A DNA stretch of 39,067 nucleotides from a virus: positions 1-39,067 of IMG/VR virus record IMGVR_UViG_3300005096_000054; one strand, written 5' to 3'. Within the stretch, counting starts at the first letter, position 1; the number at the start of each line of letters is the position of its first letter. Below are positions 8,936 through 18,084 of the stretch, piece after piece. The translations under genes and the position numbers were made by a program. The notes below the pieces were generated by a model. The model saw only the letters and a list, made by a program, of their open reading frames with translations, was not told the origin of the DNA and made no database searches.

Positions 8936-9038
8936 GAAAGCCAGAGTTATTCGAAAAGGCGGTTCGACTGTTGTCAAACCAAAATCCAAGCAAAAACCAA
9001 AGAAAGAGGTGAAGACAGATGTCCCTAATAAGGAATGA
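8913..9038 (+). CDS. Possible 41-residue lysine-rich small ORF
   Basis: A GTG-initiated frame overlaps the ends of both flanking genes and fills the 83-bp gap between them. The product is very basic (VKPKSKQKPKKEVKTD). GGAG lies about 10 nt before the GTG. It may be chance, since only a GTG is available and no homolog is known to me. Confidence 0.25.
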   Translation: MSQIPAHKKARVIRKGGSTVVKPKSKQKPKKEVKTDVPNKE

Positions 9039-9951
9039 GGTTGTTCTGGCTAGAATAGAGTCGGCTTACAATACCGACTCCGTTCCGGTAGCTGCAGATG
9101 CTGTTGCTGTAAAAACAGAATTATCATGGGCGCATGAGGGCCTGAGAATTATTGAGCGGGACCTAATTAAACAAGGTCTTGATAAGCCGAAAAGAATTCA
9201 TGCAGGCATGCTGAAAACAATAACTATTCCGGTTGAGCTAAAGGGCAGCGGTTCTGCTGGAACTGCCCCTGAGTTTGGGACGCTTCTTCGTGCCTGTGGG
9301 TATGGGGAAACCATTGTTGCGTCAACTTCAGTTACCTATTTGCCAGTATCTAGCGCAATCGAGTCTTGTTCAATTTACTATTTCGAAGACGGTGGTCCTA
9401 GGCATGTTCTAACCGGATGTCGCGGCACCGTTTCGTTCAATATTAGCGTGGATGATGTTCCTGGGGCAATATTCACTATAACTGGACATACATTCGACCC
9501 AACCGATACTAGCCCCCCAACTGCTGTTTATGATGCTACTGATCCAGTTGCAGCAGTTGGATCGACGTTCACTTTCGGCGGCTTGTCGAAAGTGATTACT
9601 GAGATTGGCATTGAAACGCAAAATGAAATGGCGTTTCCAGATCACTTGTCTGCCTCAGATGGTTACGGTGAAATTAGAATCAGCGGGCGTGATTTTGTTG
9701 GGTCCTTTAATCCTGAGTCAGTATTAGTTGCGACTGATTCTGTGATTGCCGACTTTGTTGCTGGCATACAAAAAGCAGTGGTTATCGGGCCCATAGGGTC
9801 TGCCAGCGGAAATATTGTGACATTTACGGCCCCTGCAGCTAGTTACATAGATTTAAGTCCAGCGGAAAGATCAGGAATTCGCGTCTATGATCAACAGTTT
9901 GAACTAAATATTTCATCTGGTGATGACGAAATATCGTTGGCCTTCACATGA
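9019..9951 (+). CDS. Tail tube (major tail) protein
   Basis: A 310-residue beta-rich protein. It opens with a VLARIESAYNTDSVP segment and continues with the strand-rich body typical of siphophage tail tube proteins (GSGSAGTAPEFGTLLRACGY is the usual motif in this family). A clear Shine-Dalgarno (AAGAGG) precedes the ATG. It polymerises around the tape measure; the following chaperone genes and tape measure confirm the context. Confidence 0.87.
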   Translation: MSLIRNEVVLARIESAYNTDSVPVAADAVAVKTELSWAHEGLRIIERDLIKQGLDKPKRIHAGMLKTITIPVELKGSGSAGTAPEFGTLLRACGYGETIVASTSVTYLPVSSAIESCSIYYFEDGGPRHVLTGCRGTVSFNISVDDVPGAIFTITGHTFDPTDTSPPTAVYDATDPVAAVGSTFTFGGLSKVITEIGIETQNEMAFPDHLSASDGYGEIRISGRDFVGSFNPESVLVATDSVIADFVAGIQKAVVIGPIGSASGNIVTFTAPAASYIDLSPAERSGIRVYDQQFELNISSGDDEISLAFT

Positions 9952-10253
9952 TGAAACTGGCAGGGCTTGAGCCGCAGTGGGAAGAATTTGATGGCGTCAA
10001 ATTCAAGCTAAAGCCTCTTACAGCACCAGAGCGTCTTGAATGTCTTGAATACAGCAATATCGACAAGTATTCGCTGATGTTCAAAACGGCCTGCGAGTTC
10101 GGCGTTATTGACTGGGATGGAGTCGAAGACGAAAAGGGTCCGGTTGCTTTTTCGAAAGACTTGCTTGGCCGATTGCCTGAAAGCACTTGGATGGCGATTG
10201 CTCGAAAAGTTTTGCGTCTAAACGATCTCGGAGCCGAAGACCAAAAAAACTGA
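9948..10253 (+). CDS. Tail assembly chaperone, short form (gpG-like)
   Basis: A 101-residue protein whose ATG overlaps the tail tube stop (ATGA). It lies between tail tube and tape measure, the fixed place of lambda G/T-type chaperones. It ends in Gln-Lys-Asn just after an A AAA AAC slippery heptamer at 10244-10250. Most ribosomes should stop here; a minority should shift to the -1 frame and make the long form. The sequence itself carries no domain I can name beyond position. Confidence 0.85.
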   Translation: MMKLAGLEPQWEEFDGVKFKLKPLTAPERLECLEYSNIDKYSLMFKTACEFGVIDWDGVEDEKGPVAFSKDLLGRLPESTWMAIARKVLRLNDLGAEDQKN

Positions 10254-10540
10254 TTATGGCTGTCGAATTGCCCAAGCATCCGGCAGCCTGGCAATGTGAA
10301 ACCTGTGATTGTGTTGACGGCATCGCGCCAGAGAAGCGATGGCAGACGAAGGGCCATATCGATCCAACCGATATCTGTTATCGGCAGGCAGTCACAAATC
10401 GTTCTATTTTCCTTGTGTCACTTTTTGGGTTCTATCAGGACGGGCATTTGTATCGTGATGGTGGCGTGTCGAATCAGCCTGCAGTGTATACGCAGGCAAT
10501 GACTTTTCTCAGGTGGTATTTAAGTGTCAGTAAAGACTAA
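9948..10540 (+). CDS. Tail assembly chaperone, long frameshifted form (gpGT-like)
   Basis: This is the -1 frameshift product. It reads 9948-10250 in frame 0, slips on A AAA AAC, and continues from CTG at 10250 to the stop at 10538-10540, giving about 197 residues. The second part (from 10256, MAVELPKHPAAWQCETC) includes CxxC and other Cys residues. An internal ATG at 10256 could also allow separate translation of the second part (94 residues). The extension ends 17 bp inside the tape measure gene. Confidence 0.83.
10244..10288 (+). promoter_or_regulatory. Programmed -1 ribosomal frameshift signal
   Basis: The heptamer A AAA AAC (10244-10250) is in the correct reading phase. The frame-0 stop TGA follows at once (10251-10253). 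After a 7-nt spacer a stem forms: GGCTGTCG at 10258-10265 pairs with CGGCAGCC at 10281-10288 (8 bp, one G-U) around a 15-nt loop. The -1 frame is open for 97 codons downstream. Confidence 0.88.
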
Positions 10541-12380
10541 ATTACTACTTACTGCGGTTGACAAGACGAAACGGGCGTTTCAGAGCGCCGAGAAAAACGT
10601 CTCTGGTTTAACAAAATCAGTCAATAGTGCACAGCGTGCCTTTAGTGCACTAGTGGCGGGCGCGGTAGTCAAAAACATCGCAGAAGCCGGGCTTGCGATG
10701 GACCGGTTCAGACGAGCATTCAGGGTTGGAACGGGTAGCGTTGAGGCCGCCAATCGTGAAATGCAGTTCGTTATCGATACATCGCTTAAACTCGGCACAA
10801 ATCTTGAGGCATCGGCAGCAGCATATTCAAAACTAACCGCTGCATCACAAGGGACAGCGCTTCAGGGAAAGGAAACTCAAAAGATATTTGAGGCCGTCAG
10901 CAAAGCTTCCGTTGTTTTGGGGCTAACTGCCGATCAGGCCAATAATGCATTGGTCGCTTTTGAGCAGATCATATCGAAAGGAAAGGTATCTGCAGAAGAA
11001 TTAAGACGTCAGTTATCTAACGTGCTGCCGGGTTCTTTTAGCATCGCGGCACGATCAATCGGCAAAACAACTGCCGAGCTTGATGCAATGCTAAAGGCCG
11101 GCGAACTTACGGCTGAGGACTTATTGCCGAAGCTTGCACGCGAGCTGATCAGAACTTTTGACCCCGCTGTTGAGGATGCGGCCAACAGCGCACAAGCGTC
11201 ATTCGCACGCTTTCAGACATCTGTCTTTCTCCTTAAATCCGAAATCGCTGAAGGTGGATTATTGCCTGCGCTTGCGACACTTGCCGATCATATTCGTGTA
11301 TTGATTCCCGGTGGTGACATGGGTTTCGGAATGATAGCCAGCGATATTGAACGTGAAATTAAAGTTCTTGAAAAGCAGGCCCAAATAATTCGTGGCATTA
11401 TCAAACAGCTGCAGGGCACCTCTGTGGAGGACAATGCGGGTCGCTCGTTGTTCGGCGTGGTAATAAAAGGCACAGAGGATTTCCAGGCAGAGCTTGATGG
11501 TCTAATAGTTAAAATTGACAAGTTAAACCAGAAGCAACAGGACGTTATGACCAACGCGCCGACGCTGGATGCAATAAACATAACTGGTGCACTTGGGGAG
11601 ATCGGCAAGATAAGGGCCGAATACGACAAGTTTCTGGATGGTCTTGACAGCAATGCTAAGAGATCATTCGACACGCTGATAAAGCGATTCGAAACCGCCG
11701 AACAAAAAGCCGACAAGATGCGGCGAACGTTAGTCCGGTTCAAAGACGAAATGGACCCGGCAGAATTCAAGCGCATATCTGACGCAATCAAACGAACACT
11801 GACTGACGGCATTGACGAGATCGATATTGATTTCGACAAAATGCGCCGGGACTGGAAAGAGCAGCTTAAGGACATGCGTCAAAATGGCGAGAACGAATTC
11901 GATGCAATAGCTGCAGCAGCAGAGCAGGCCGCCAGAAACATACAAGACGCTTTCGCAGACTTCCTGTTCGACCCATTCGACAAGGGCATTAAGGGTATGC
12001 TGAAGTCGTTTCTTGACGCAATCCGGCGCATGCTTGCGAATCAGGCTGCCACCCAGCTGTTTGGTTTTCTGAAAAGGACGATCCCATTTCCGAAGCCCGG
12101 CGGTGGCGTTCCCGTACCGCGCGCAGATGGCGGACCTGTTTCTGCCGGTAATTCGTTTCTTGTCGGTGAGCGCGGTCCCGAGCTATTCATCCCACGAAAA
12201 TCAGGCATGATTATCCCTAACAACAAAATGGGCGGTAACACCGTAGTCGTAAATCAAAGTTACACGATCAATGGTGCAGATCCAGAACGGTCTGCTGAGT
12301 TACTCGCGCCCGTTTTCCAGCAAAACAAGCTTGACACTATAGCGATGATTCAAGACATGCGCGCAAGAAGGCAGTTCTAG
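10524..12380 (+). CDS. Tape measure protein
   Basis: A 618-residue protein. Residues about 55-215 match the tape-measure N-terminal domain (SKGKVSAEELRRQLSNVLPG is diagnostic), followed by long helical, charged coiled-coil segments. The C-terminus has the usual ending (ADGGPVSAGNSFLVGERGPE). It sets tail length; at roughly 0.15 nm per residue, about 90 nm is expected. It starts inside the frameshifted chaperone gene. Confidence 0.93.
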   Translation: MSVKTKLLLTAVDKTKRAFQSAEKNVSGLTKSVNSAQRAFSALVAGAVVKNIAEAGLAMDRFRRAFRVGTGSVEAANREMQFVIDTSLKLGTNLEASAAAYSKLTAASQGTALQGKETQKIFEAVSKASVVLGLTADQANNALVAFEQIISKGKVSAEELRRQLSNVLPGSFSIAARSIGKTTAELDAMLKAGELTAEDLLPKLARELIRTFDPAVEDAANSAQASFARFQTSVFLLKSEIAEGGLLPALATLADHIRVLIPGGDMGFGMIASDIEREIKVLEKQAQIIRGIIKQLQGTSVEDNAGRSLFGVVIKGTEDFQAELDGLIVKIDKLNQKQQDVMTNAPTLDAINITGALGEIGKIRAEYDKFLDGLDSNAKRSFDTLIKRFETAEQKADKMRRTLVRFKDEMDPAEFKRISDAIKRTLTDGIDEIDIDFDKMRRDWKEQLKDMRQNGENEFDAIAAAAEQAARNIQDAFADFLFDPFDKGIKGMLKSFLDAIRRMLANQAATQLFGFLKRTIPFPKPGGGVPVPRADGGPVSAGNSFLVGERGPELFIPRKSGMIIPNNKMGGNTVVVNQSYTINGADPERSAELLAPVFQQNKLDTIAMIQDMRARRQF

Positions 12381-13963
12381 TGGCTACCTTTCAATTTCCT
12401 GAAATTGCACCGAGCGGTCAGTCTCCGTCTATTGTTTCCAACACGGCTGTTTCTCGATCTCCGTGGGGAGCGGTTAAGACCGAAGGCAGAGGTGAGCAAT
12501 ATCTCAGATACCTGATGACGTTCAGCAACCTGTCTACTGCAGATAGGCGGCTAATGATGTCGTACTTGTCTCGACTCAATGGAATGCAGCATCGGGCATC
12601 GATACGGGATTTTTCGTATTCTGGCCCTACCGGGTCTCTTTCGATATCGGACCTTCATCCGGCGTTAGTGTCTGCAAATTATTCTGGCGCTGCATGGCAA
12701 ATAAACACGGACATTTCTGGCGGTGTACGAGTTAAGCGCGCCGGTAATACCACCAACGGCACAGTTTTCGCGCCAACATCTAACTCGATCACTGTTGCCG
12801 GGCTAAGTTACGCGTTTCGCACTGCTGTCGTTTCTTATTCAGACCTTCAATCCACTGGTCGTGTGTCCTATATAACCTCTTCTGGCGGGCCTCTTGGGGA
12901 CCTTTTCGACTCAGGTAGCATCGATCATATTACAGGCGTGTACGTTGCTGCGTTCACTGCGTCTAATACAGGCGTGCAAGCTGCATTAACTGATAATATT
13001 CCGCTTTCTGGGTCTGGCTTCTCCCAATTCGACTTATTAAGAAGCGAGTTAGCCAGATGCCTCATGGTAGATAATGGCTTTAACGCCGTAACAAGGTCTC
13101 AGGAATTCGATCACGCTGACTGGGCTAAGGTTCGAGCTACCGTGACCGCTAATGCTGCGACCGCACCAGACGGAACAACCACTGCTGATGAGCTTGTAGA
13201 GGATTCAACTGCATCAGCAACTCATCATTTAGAGCAGAGTTACGCTCGTACATCAGTTATTGAATATTGGACAGGATCTGTTCACTTCGAAGCAAATACC
13301 AGCCAAAGAATGCGGATCATTATTGATGACGGTGCCAACAATTTTGGGTCTGCCTTTTTTGATGCGACACTGGGAACGATTTCTGAAGCAGCATCGACCA
13401 ATGGCACGGCGACAAACTCTTATGCAACGATTCACGATCTTGGTGGCGGCAGATTTCGAGCTAGGCTATCCGTACGATTACCGGCGTCGACTTCGGTTAG
13501 ATTTATCATTTACTTATGCGACGGCGCAAACAACATCATCACTTTTAACGGTGATGGATCGTCAGGGCTTTACCTTTGGGGTGCCCAACTTCAGAGGGGC
13601 GGACAACTAGGGCGCTACACACCTACGACAACGACTGCCTTTCTGGGCGCAAATCAGACCGGGAAAAGTATCTGGTTAAAAGGTCTCGATTCAAATGCTG
13701 ACGGCCAACTGCTTGCTGGCGACCAAATTCAGATCGGCAGTCAACTGTTGCGTTTAGACGCAGATTTGGACGGAGATGCGTCAGGCATCGGGCTAGCGAC
13801 AATATCATCCAGAATTCGCGTTGCACCAGCAGACGAAGCGGCTTGCGTTCTTTATCGACCGCAAGGTGTGTTTATGTTGTCCAAGCAAGAATCGTCATGG
13901 CGTGACAAGCCGGGCATATTCTCTGATTTTTCAGTTGATATGACAGAGGACTTTTCGGCATGA
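12380..13963 (+). CDS. Distal tail protein with inserted carbohydrate-binding-like domain
   Basis: A 527-residue protein starting with GTG inside the tape measure stop. Residues 1-85 (FSNLSTADRRLMMSYLSRLN) and the last 90 residues (LLAGDQIQIGSQLLRLD ... SKQESSWRDKPGIF) form one distal-tail-type unit. Between them, about residues 235-405 look like the beta-sandwich domain often seen in phage spikes: APDGTTTADELVED, then GDGSSGLYLWGAQLQRGG. The insert may bind a surface glycan. The C-terminal EDFSA overlaps the next start. Confidence 0.75.
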   Translation: MATFQFPEIAPSGQSPSIVSNTAVSRSPWGAVKTEGRGEQYLRYLMTFSNLSTADRRLMMSYLSRLNGMQHRASIRDFSYSGPTGSLSISDLHPALVSANYSGAAWQINTDISGGVRVKRAGNTTNGTVFAPTSNSITVAGLSYAFRTAVVSYSDLQSTGRVSYITSSGGPLGDLFDSGSIDHITGVYVAAFTASNTGVQAALTDNIPLSGSGFSQFDLLRSELARCLMVDNGFNAVTRSQEFDHADWAKVRATVTANAATAPDGTTTADELVEDSTASATHHLEQSYARTSVIEYWTGSVHFEANTSQRMRIIIDDGANNFGSAFFDATLGTISEAASTNGTATNSYATIHDLGGGRFRARLSVRLPASTSVRFIIYLCDGANNIITFNGDGSSGLYLWGAQLQRGGQLGRYTPTTTTAFLGANQTGKSIWLKGLDSNADGQLLAGDQIQIGSQLLRLDADLDGDASGIGLATISSRIRVAPADEAACVLYRPQGVFMLSKQESSWRDKPGIFSDFSVDMTEDFSA

Positions 13964-14583
13964 GTAGAGGCATTTCAGTTGCCAATGCTGCAGAGGTCGA
14001 TGCGCCTCACAGAGAGGCAGTGGTGCTGGCTTCACTGGCATTTGATACGCCGATTTATGTTCATACAAGAATAGGGCCTATTGTTTTTGGCGGAAATACT
14101 TACGTCGGCGTCGGCGACTTTGGCGGCGTTGAGTCGGTTGAAGAAACAGAGGTTGTTGCGCCGGGTCCATTTAGGCTTGTGCTTTCTGGTGTTGATTCGA
14201 CATATATTTCTGAAGCGATGGATGCCGGAAACTACGGCGATATCGTCACCGTTTATCTTGGGTTTGTCGATGACACTGGCTCGCTTGTTTCTGATCCAGA
14301 GATACTTGGGCGCGGCGAATTTGAGTTCGCAGCGATAGAGATTGGTGAGGACGAAAGCAGAATCGTTGTCGTCGTCCAGCACGAACTTGCTGCGCTTAAC
14401 ACATCAAACGGCTCGCGATGGACTGATGAAGATCAGCAGCGCCGATTTCCCGGAGATACGTTCTTCTCATTCTCTGCCGACTCTGTCGAGAAAACACTCA
14501 GTTGGGCCGGTGGGCCAGTGTCCAGAACGGTAGTCAGCGATGGAGATCAGGACGACAGGAGAAACTCGGATGGATTTCAGTAA
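13960..14583 (+). CDS. Tail tip/hub protein (DUF2163-like)
   Basis: A 207-residue beta-rich protein. Conserved pieces such as GPIVFGGNTYVGVGDFGG and GPFRLVLSGVDSTYISEA are typical of tail-tip proteins that sit between the distal tail protein and an NlpC/P60-like protein. It probably forms part of the baseplate hub. Start and stop are both coupled to neighbours. Confidence 0.75.
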   Translation: MSRGISVANAAEVDAPHREAVVLASLAFDTPIYVHTRIGPIVFGGNTYVGVGDFGGVESVEETEVVAPGPFRLVLSGVDSTYISEAMDAGNYGDIVTVYLGFVDDTGSLVSDPEILGRGEFEFAAIEIGEDESRIVVVVQHELAALNTSNGSRWTDEDQQRRFPGDTFFSFSADSVEKTLSWAGGPVSRTVVSDGDQDDRRNSDGFQ

Positions 14584-14966
14584 TGAGCGTTGGCAGGGTT
14601 GTTCACGAATGGTCTGATAAGCCATTTTCATATGGATTGTTTGATTGTTGCCAGTTTGCCGCTGCTGTTGTCGAAGAGCAGACTGGAAAGAACCCAATGA
14701 ATGCGTTTTCTTACGATAGCAAGTTTGGCGCATATCGGATCATAAGGTCTTACGGATCACTAAAGGCTGCGATGCTTAAAGTTCTTGGAAAGCCTATCGC
14801 TGTTGATGATGCAAAGCACGGAGATGTTTTGCTAATCGAAGCAGATGGCCAGCAACTTGCAGGCGTCGTCTATCTTGGGCGCGCTGTTGTCAGGTCGAGA
14901 AATGGGTTGATCGATATGGAACAATCGTCAGCATCCGCTGCATGGAGTGTTTCGTGCCACAAATAA
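14583..14966 (+). CDS. NlpC/P60-like tail protein (DUF6950-like)
   Basis: A 127-residue protein. The N-terminal FSYGLFDCCQFAA motif at 15-27 supplies the Cys of papain-like NlpC/P60 folds, and KHGDVLLIE near 79-87 is the usual second block. It may cut peptidoglycan during DNA entry, or be an inactive tail-tip adaptor. An open frame reaches back to 14502, but the ATG at 14583 overlaps the previous stop (TAATG) and begins at the domain. Confidence 0.8.
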   Translation: MSVGRVVHEWSDKPFSYGLFDCCQFAAAVVEEQTGKNPMNAFSYDSKFGAYRIIRSYGSLKAAMLKVLGKPIAVDDAKHGDVLLIEADGQQLAGVVYLGRAVVRSRNGLIDMEQSSASAAWSVSCHK

Positions 14967-17224
14967 TTGCCGTTATCGCAGCGAAAACAATATTTGCGAA
15001 AGGAATAATCGGGTTTATTTCGAGGGTTATTTTCTCTCAGATACTTGGCTCAATTGCGGACCGATTGTCTTCCCCTGATGCACCGGCAGGAACCGGAATC
15101 AGTGGGCGAGACATTACGGTACGCGGCACACTTGAATATCGAAAGGTCGTTTACGGCACTGCCAGGTTATCTGGACCAAATGTTTATCCAAACGTATCTG
15201 GGGCTGATCGTGAAGACCTTTGGTTCGTTATCCCGTTATCTCATGGCCGCAGCGAATCAATTGAAGCAATCTGGATTGATGATGTTCGAATTCTTGCATC
15301 AGATATTGACTGGACGCCGGGGTCAGGATCGTCTGATGGGACCGGAACAGGTGCGGTTACTGACAGCGCATGGCAGGGGCCGGGAAGCGCTACGGCAGTA
15401 TTCTGTTACTGGTATCTCGGCTACGATGACCAGCCTGTGTGCGGGCCTCTCAATGCGGCATTTGTAGATATTGCGCTCACCCATCGCGGTCGCGGCATTA
15501 CTTATTTCATTGTCAGGTGCCGCTTTACGGAAGCAACGAAATCAATATGGGAAAAGGGCGCGCCGCAAAACGTCAGGGCAGAATTAAAGGGCCGTTTAGT
15601 TTATGACCCTAGACTTGACTCTACGAATGGAGGTTCCGGCAGCCACAGATATGCCGATTCGACAACATGGGCATGGTCTGAAAATCCGGCATTGTGCGTT
15701 TCTGATTATTTAATTACCTATCAAAATGTTAGTCCGTCAGTAGGCATTAATTGGCCTGCTGTTGTTGTTGCTGCAGACGCTTCTGATGTAACTGTTTCTG
15801 TGCCATCTGCCACGCAAAACAGATTTACCTGCAACGGCTCACTGTCTTTGGGTGTTAGGCACATCACCAATATTGAGAACCTGCTGTCTTCTATGGCGGG
15901 CAAATGGGGATATTGGGCGGGTCAGTTTACGATTCGCGCATCAGTATGGTCTGCTTCTGTCGCGTCTTTTGGCGTGTCGGATATCGCCGGCAAGGTTGTG
16001 CTGCAGGGATCAAGGCCAACAGCTTCTCGATGGAATGTTATTAAAGGGTTTTACGTTGATCCTGATCGGTCATACGCGCCAGTAGAGTTCCAGCAAATAA
16101 CGGCTAGTGAATTCACGGTAAGGGATAACAATAAAGAGCTTTCGAAGGATATCCAGCTTCCGTTTACCAACGACGAATGGATGGCGCAACGAATCGCATA
16201 CCGTCTTTTAGAGCAGGGCGATAACCAAGAATCATTTAGCTGCCCTATGATGCCGGTTGGGCTAAAGGTCGTTCCGGGCGATGTGGTGGACTGGACCATT
16301 AGCGAGGTCTCTTACTCAGCCAAAACATTCAGAATTACGAAATGGGCTCCAACAGCAGCGGGAGAATATGAGCTTTCATTTCAGGAAGATGATGCGACTC
16401 GATATGCAGACCCGCTGGTTGGTGAATACGTCACCAAGTCAGGGGGGTCTATTACTATTCCGTCGGTTGTCGTATCCGCACCAACGTCTTTGACTGCAAC
16501 ATCACAAGCAAACGGAATTCTGTTGGCATGGACAAATCCTGCGAGCAGGCTGTTTGAGCAGATCAATATTTATGAGTCGAGCACATCAGCCTGGGCAGGC
16601 GCTAGTCTGGTTGCTACGGTGCGCGGTAACAGCTTAACGATCCCATATGCTCCGGGAACGGCTCGTTGGTTTTGGATAACGGCGGTCAATTTTGAAGGTG
16701 TTGAGAGCCTGAGAAACCCAGATAACGACACATCAACGATTACTGCGGTGGCAGGCGTCTCTGTGATCGACGTTCCGGTTATAAATGATTTCGCTGATGG
16801 AAGTGTTGTTTATACAGCCGGGACTCAGCCAAGAATTGAAGCAAGTGCATTAAACCAAACACAGGCATTTACATCGCCGAGCAATATCAACACGCGCTGT
16901 CTTGTAAATTGGACGGTTCAAGGACAAGCATCAAATTCAGCTAGCGGTGTTGCTGTAGGAGAATCCAGGCTAAGGATTAGGATAAACGTTAATGCAGTTC
17001 AGCAATATAGTAAATATATGATATTTGATGGGTTTTTGACGGCAAACGGTTTGTGGGCAACATTATCAGGAAGTTTTGTAATACAGGTTCCTGCAGGTCA
17101 AGACATTGATGTTTTCCTTGAATCGTTTCGCAATTTCTCAACAAGCGGAACCTCACCGGCTCAGACACATTATTGGCAAAACGGCGTTATTACGATTACA
17201 CCGTTGCGAGAAGCAATTGCATAG
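14954..17224 (+). CDS. Host-specificity/tail tip protein (J-like, phage-tail_3)
   Basis: A 756-residue central tail fiber/hub. The N-terminus (PQIIAVIAAKTIFAKGIIGF) is a hydrophobic segment typical of this family. Residues about 45-480 form the tail-hub domains (GTLEYRKVVYGTARLSGPN, VPGDVVDWTISEV). An Fn3-like domain follows at about 505-590 (LLAWTNPASRLFEQINIYES), then a beta-rich C-terminal tip that probably touches the receptor. GTG at 14954 was chosen because GGAG lies 8 nt upstream; an in-frame ATG at 14942 would add four residues. Confidence 0.87.
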   Translation: MPQIIAVIAAKTIFAKGIIGFISRVIFSQILGSIADRLSSPDAPAGTGISGRDITVRGTLEYRKVVYGTARLSGPNVYPNVSGADREDLWFVIPLSHGRSESIEAIWIDDVRILASDIDWTPGSGSSDGTGTGAVTDSAWQGPGSATAVFCYWYLGYDDQPVCGPLNAAFVDIALTHRGRGITYFIVRCRFTEATKSIWEKGAPQNVRAELKGRLVYDPRLDSTNGGSGSHRYADSTTWAWSENPALCVSDYLITYQNVSPSVGINWPAVVVAADASDVTVSVPSATQNRFTCNGSLSLGVRHITNIENLLSSMAGKWGYWAGQFTIRASVWSASVASFGVSDIAGKVVLQGSRPTASRWNVIKGFYVDPDRSYAPVEFQQITASEFTVRDNNKELSKDIQLPFTNDEWMAQRIAYRLLEQGDNQESFSCPMMPVGLKVVPGDVVDWTISEVSYSAKTFRITKWAPTAAGEYELSFQEDDATRYADPLVGEYVTKSGGSITIPSVVVSAPTSLTATSQANGILLAWTNPASRLFEQINIYESSTSAWAGASLVATVRGNSLTIPYAPGTARWFWITAVNFEGVESLRNPDNDTSTITAVAGVSVIDVPVINDFADGSVVYTAGTQPRIEASALNQTQAFTSPSNINTRCLVNWTVQGQASNSASGVAVGESRLRIRINVNAVQQYSKYMIFDGFLTANGLWATLSGSFVIQVPAGQDIDVFLESFRNFSTSGTSPAQTHYWQNGVITITPLREAIA

Positions 17225-17227
17225 GAA

Positions 17228-17623
17228 ATGACAGTGACCACATTCAACGGAAAAGAAATCAACAAGAACACGGTCGTCGGGCTAAGTCTTGGCACAATCA
17301 TCGCCATAGTCGCATTCGTCTGGACCGCGATGGGAATTGGCAGGCCACTGTTTGCTTCCGATCTAAAATCAATCTCGCATGACATCGAAACGCTGGTTTC
17401 TGTGATTGACTCTAACCAGACATCGACTGCAATCCAGATTTTGAATATCAGGAAATCTGCATTGCAGTCTGAGTTACGGGCTGCGAGACGAGAGCTAAGG
17501 GCCAGCACAGGCGATCAGAATGTGGCAGACGACGTTCATGCGATCGAGGCGCAAATCCAAGAGATCGATCAGAAGATTCTTTGCTATCGAACGGTTAATT
17601 GCATTGTAGAGCCTGACTTCTGA
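17228..17623 (+). CDS. Membrane-anchored coiled-coil protein, possible lysis factor
   Basis: A 131-residue protein with one N-terminal membrane helix (about 16-40, VVGLSLGTIIAIVAFVW) followed by a charged helical region (SALQSELRAARRELRAS) and a Cys pair near the C-terminus. It opens the lysis cassette just before the endolysin, so a holin or accessory lysis role is possible. One membrane helix plus a long soluble domain is not a classical holin. Confidence 0.65.
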   Translation: MTVTTFNGKEINKNTVVGLSLGTIIAIVAFVWTAMGIGRPLFASDLKSISHDIETLVSVIDSNQTSTAIQILNIRKSALQSELRAARRELRASTGDQNVADDVHAIEAQIQEIDQKILCYRTVNCIVEPDF

Positions 17624-18084
17624 TGCGCCTTTCTAAGTCGTTTAAGTTAGAAGAATTCCTGCGCAGCCAGACCGCTGAACGTAATGGCATCGACATGGAG
17701 CCTGATGACGAAGTTATTGAGAACCTGCAGACACTGGTCGATACGTGCCTGCAACCGCTTCGCGACAGTCTTGGATCAGTGATCTACATTTCATCAGGTT
17801 ATCGGCCAAGAATACTGAACACGCTGATTGGCGGGTCATTGAAATCAGCGCACATGACAGGCAGTGCCGCTGATTTTATTGCGGTTGGGTATACGCCGCT
17901 TGAGGTGTGTTCGCGCGTAGTTGAGCTAGAGCTGCCGATAGACCAAATTATTAATGAGTTCGCAAAATGGTCACATCTTGGAATATCTGACAGTCCGCGC
18001 GGACAGAAACTCACGGCCTATCGACGCAAGGGCAAGACCCGTTACGCGCTTGGGCTGTCAGTGGTATCGGAGCTAATGGCATGA
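17623..18084 (+). CDS. Endolysin, M15-type D,D-/L,D-peptidase
   Basis: A 153-residue zinc peptidase. The metal ligands are visible: His77 and Asp84 in SAHMTGSAADF, and His118 in WSHLGIS. SSGYRPRILN near 57-66 is the usual substrate strand of the M15_3 family. It should cut peptide cross-links of peptidoglycan at lysis. No signal peptide is present, so a holin is needed for release. It overlaps both neighbours by 1 to 4 bp. Confidence 0.9.
   Translation: MRLSKSFKLEEFLRSQTAERNGIDMEPDDEVIENLQTLVDTCLQPLRDSLGSVIYISSGYRPRILNTLIGGSLKSAHMTGSAADFIAVGYTPLEVCSRVVELELPIDQIINEFAKWSHLGISDSPRGQKLTAYRRKGKTRYALGLSVVSELMA

Noticed and set aside
11288-11875. 195-codon open frame on the - strand inside the tape measure gene
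   Set aside because: Ser/Ile-rich composition typical of the reverse complement of a coiled-coil gene.
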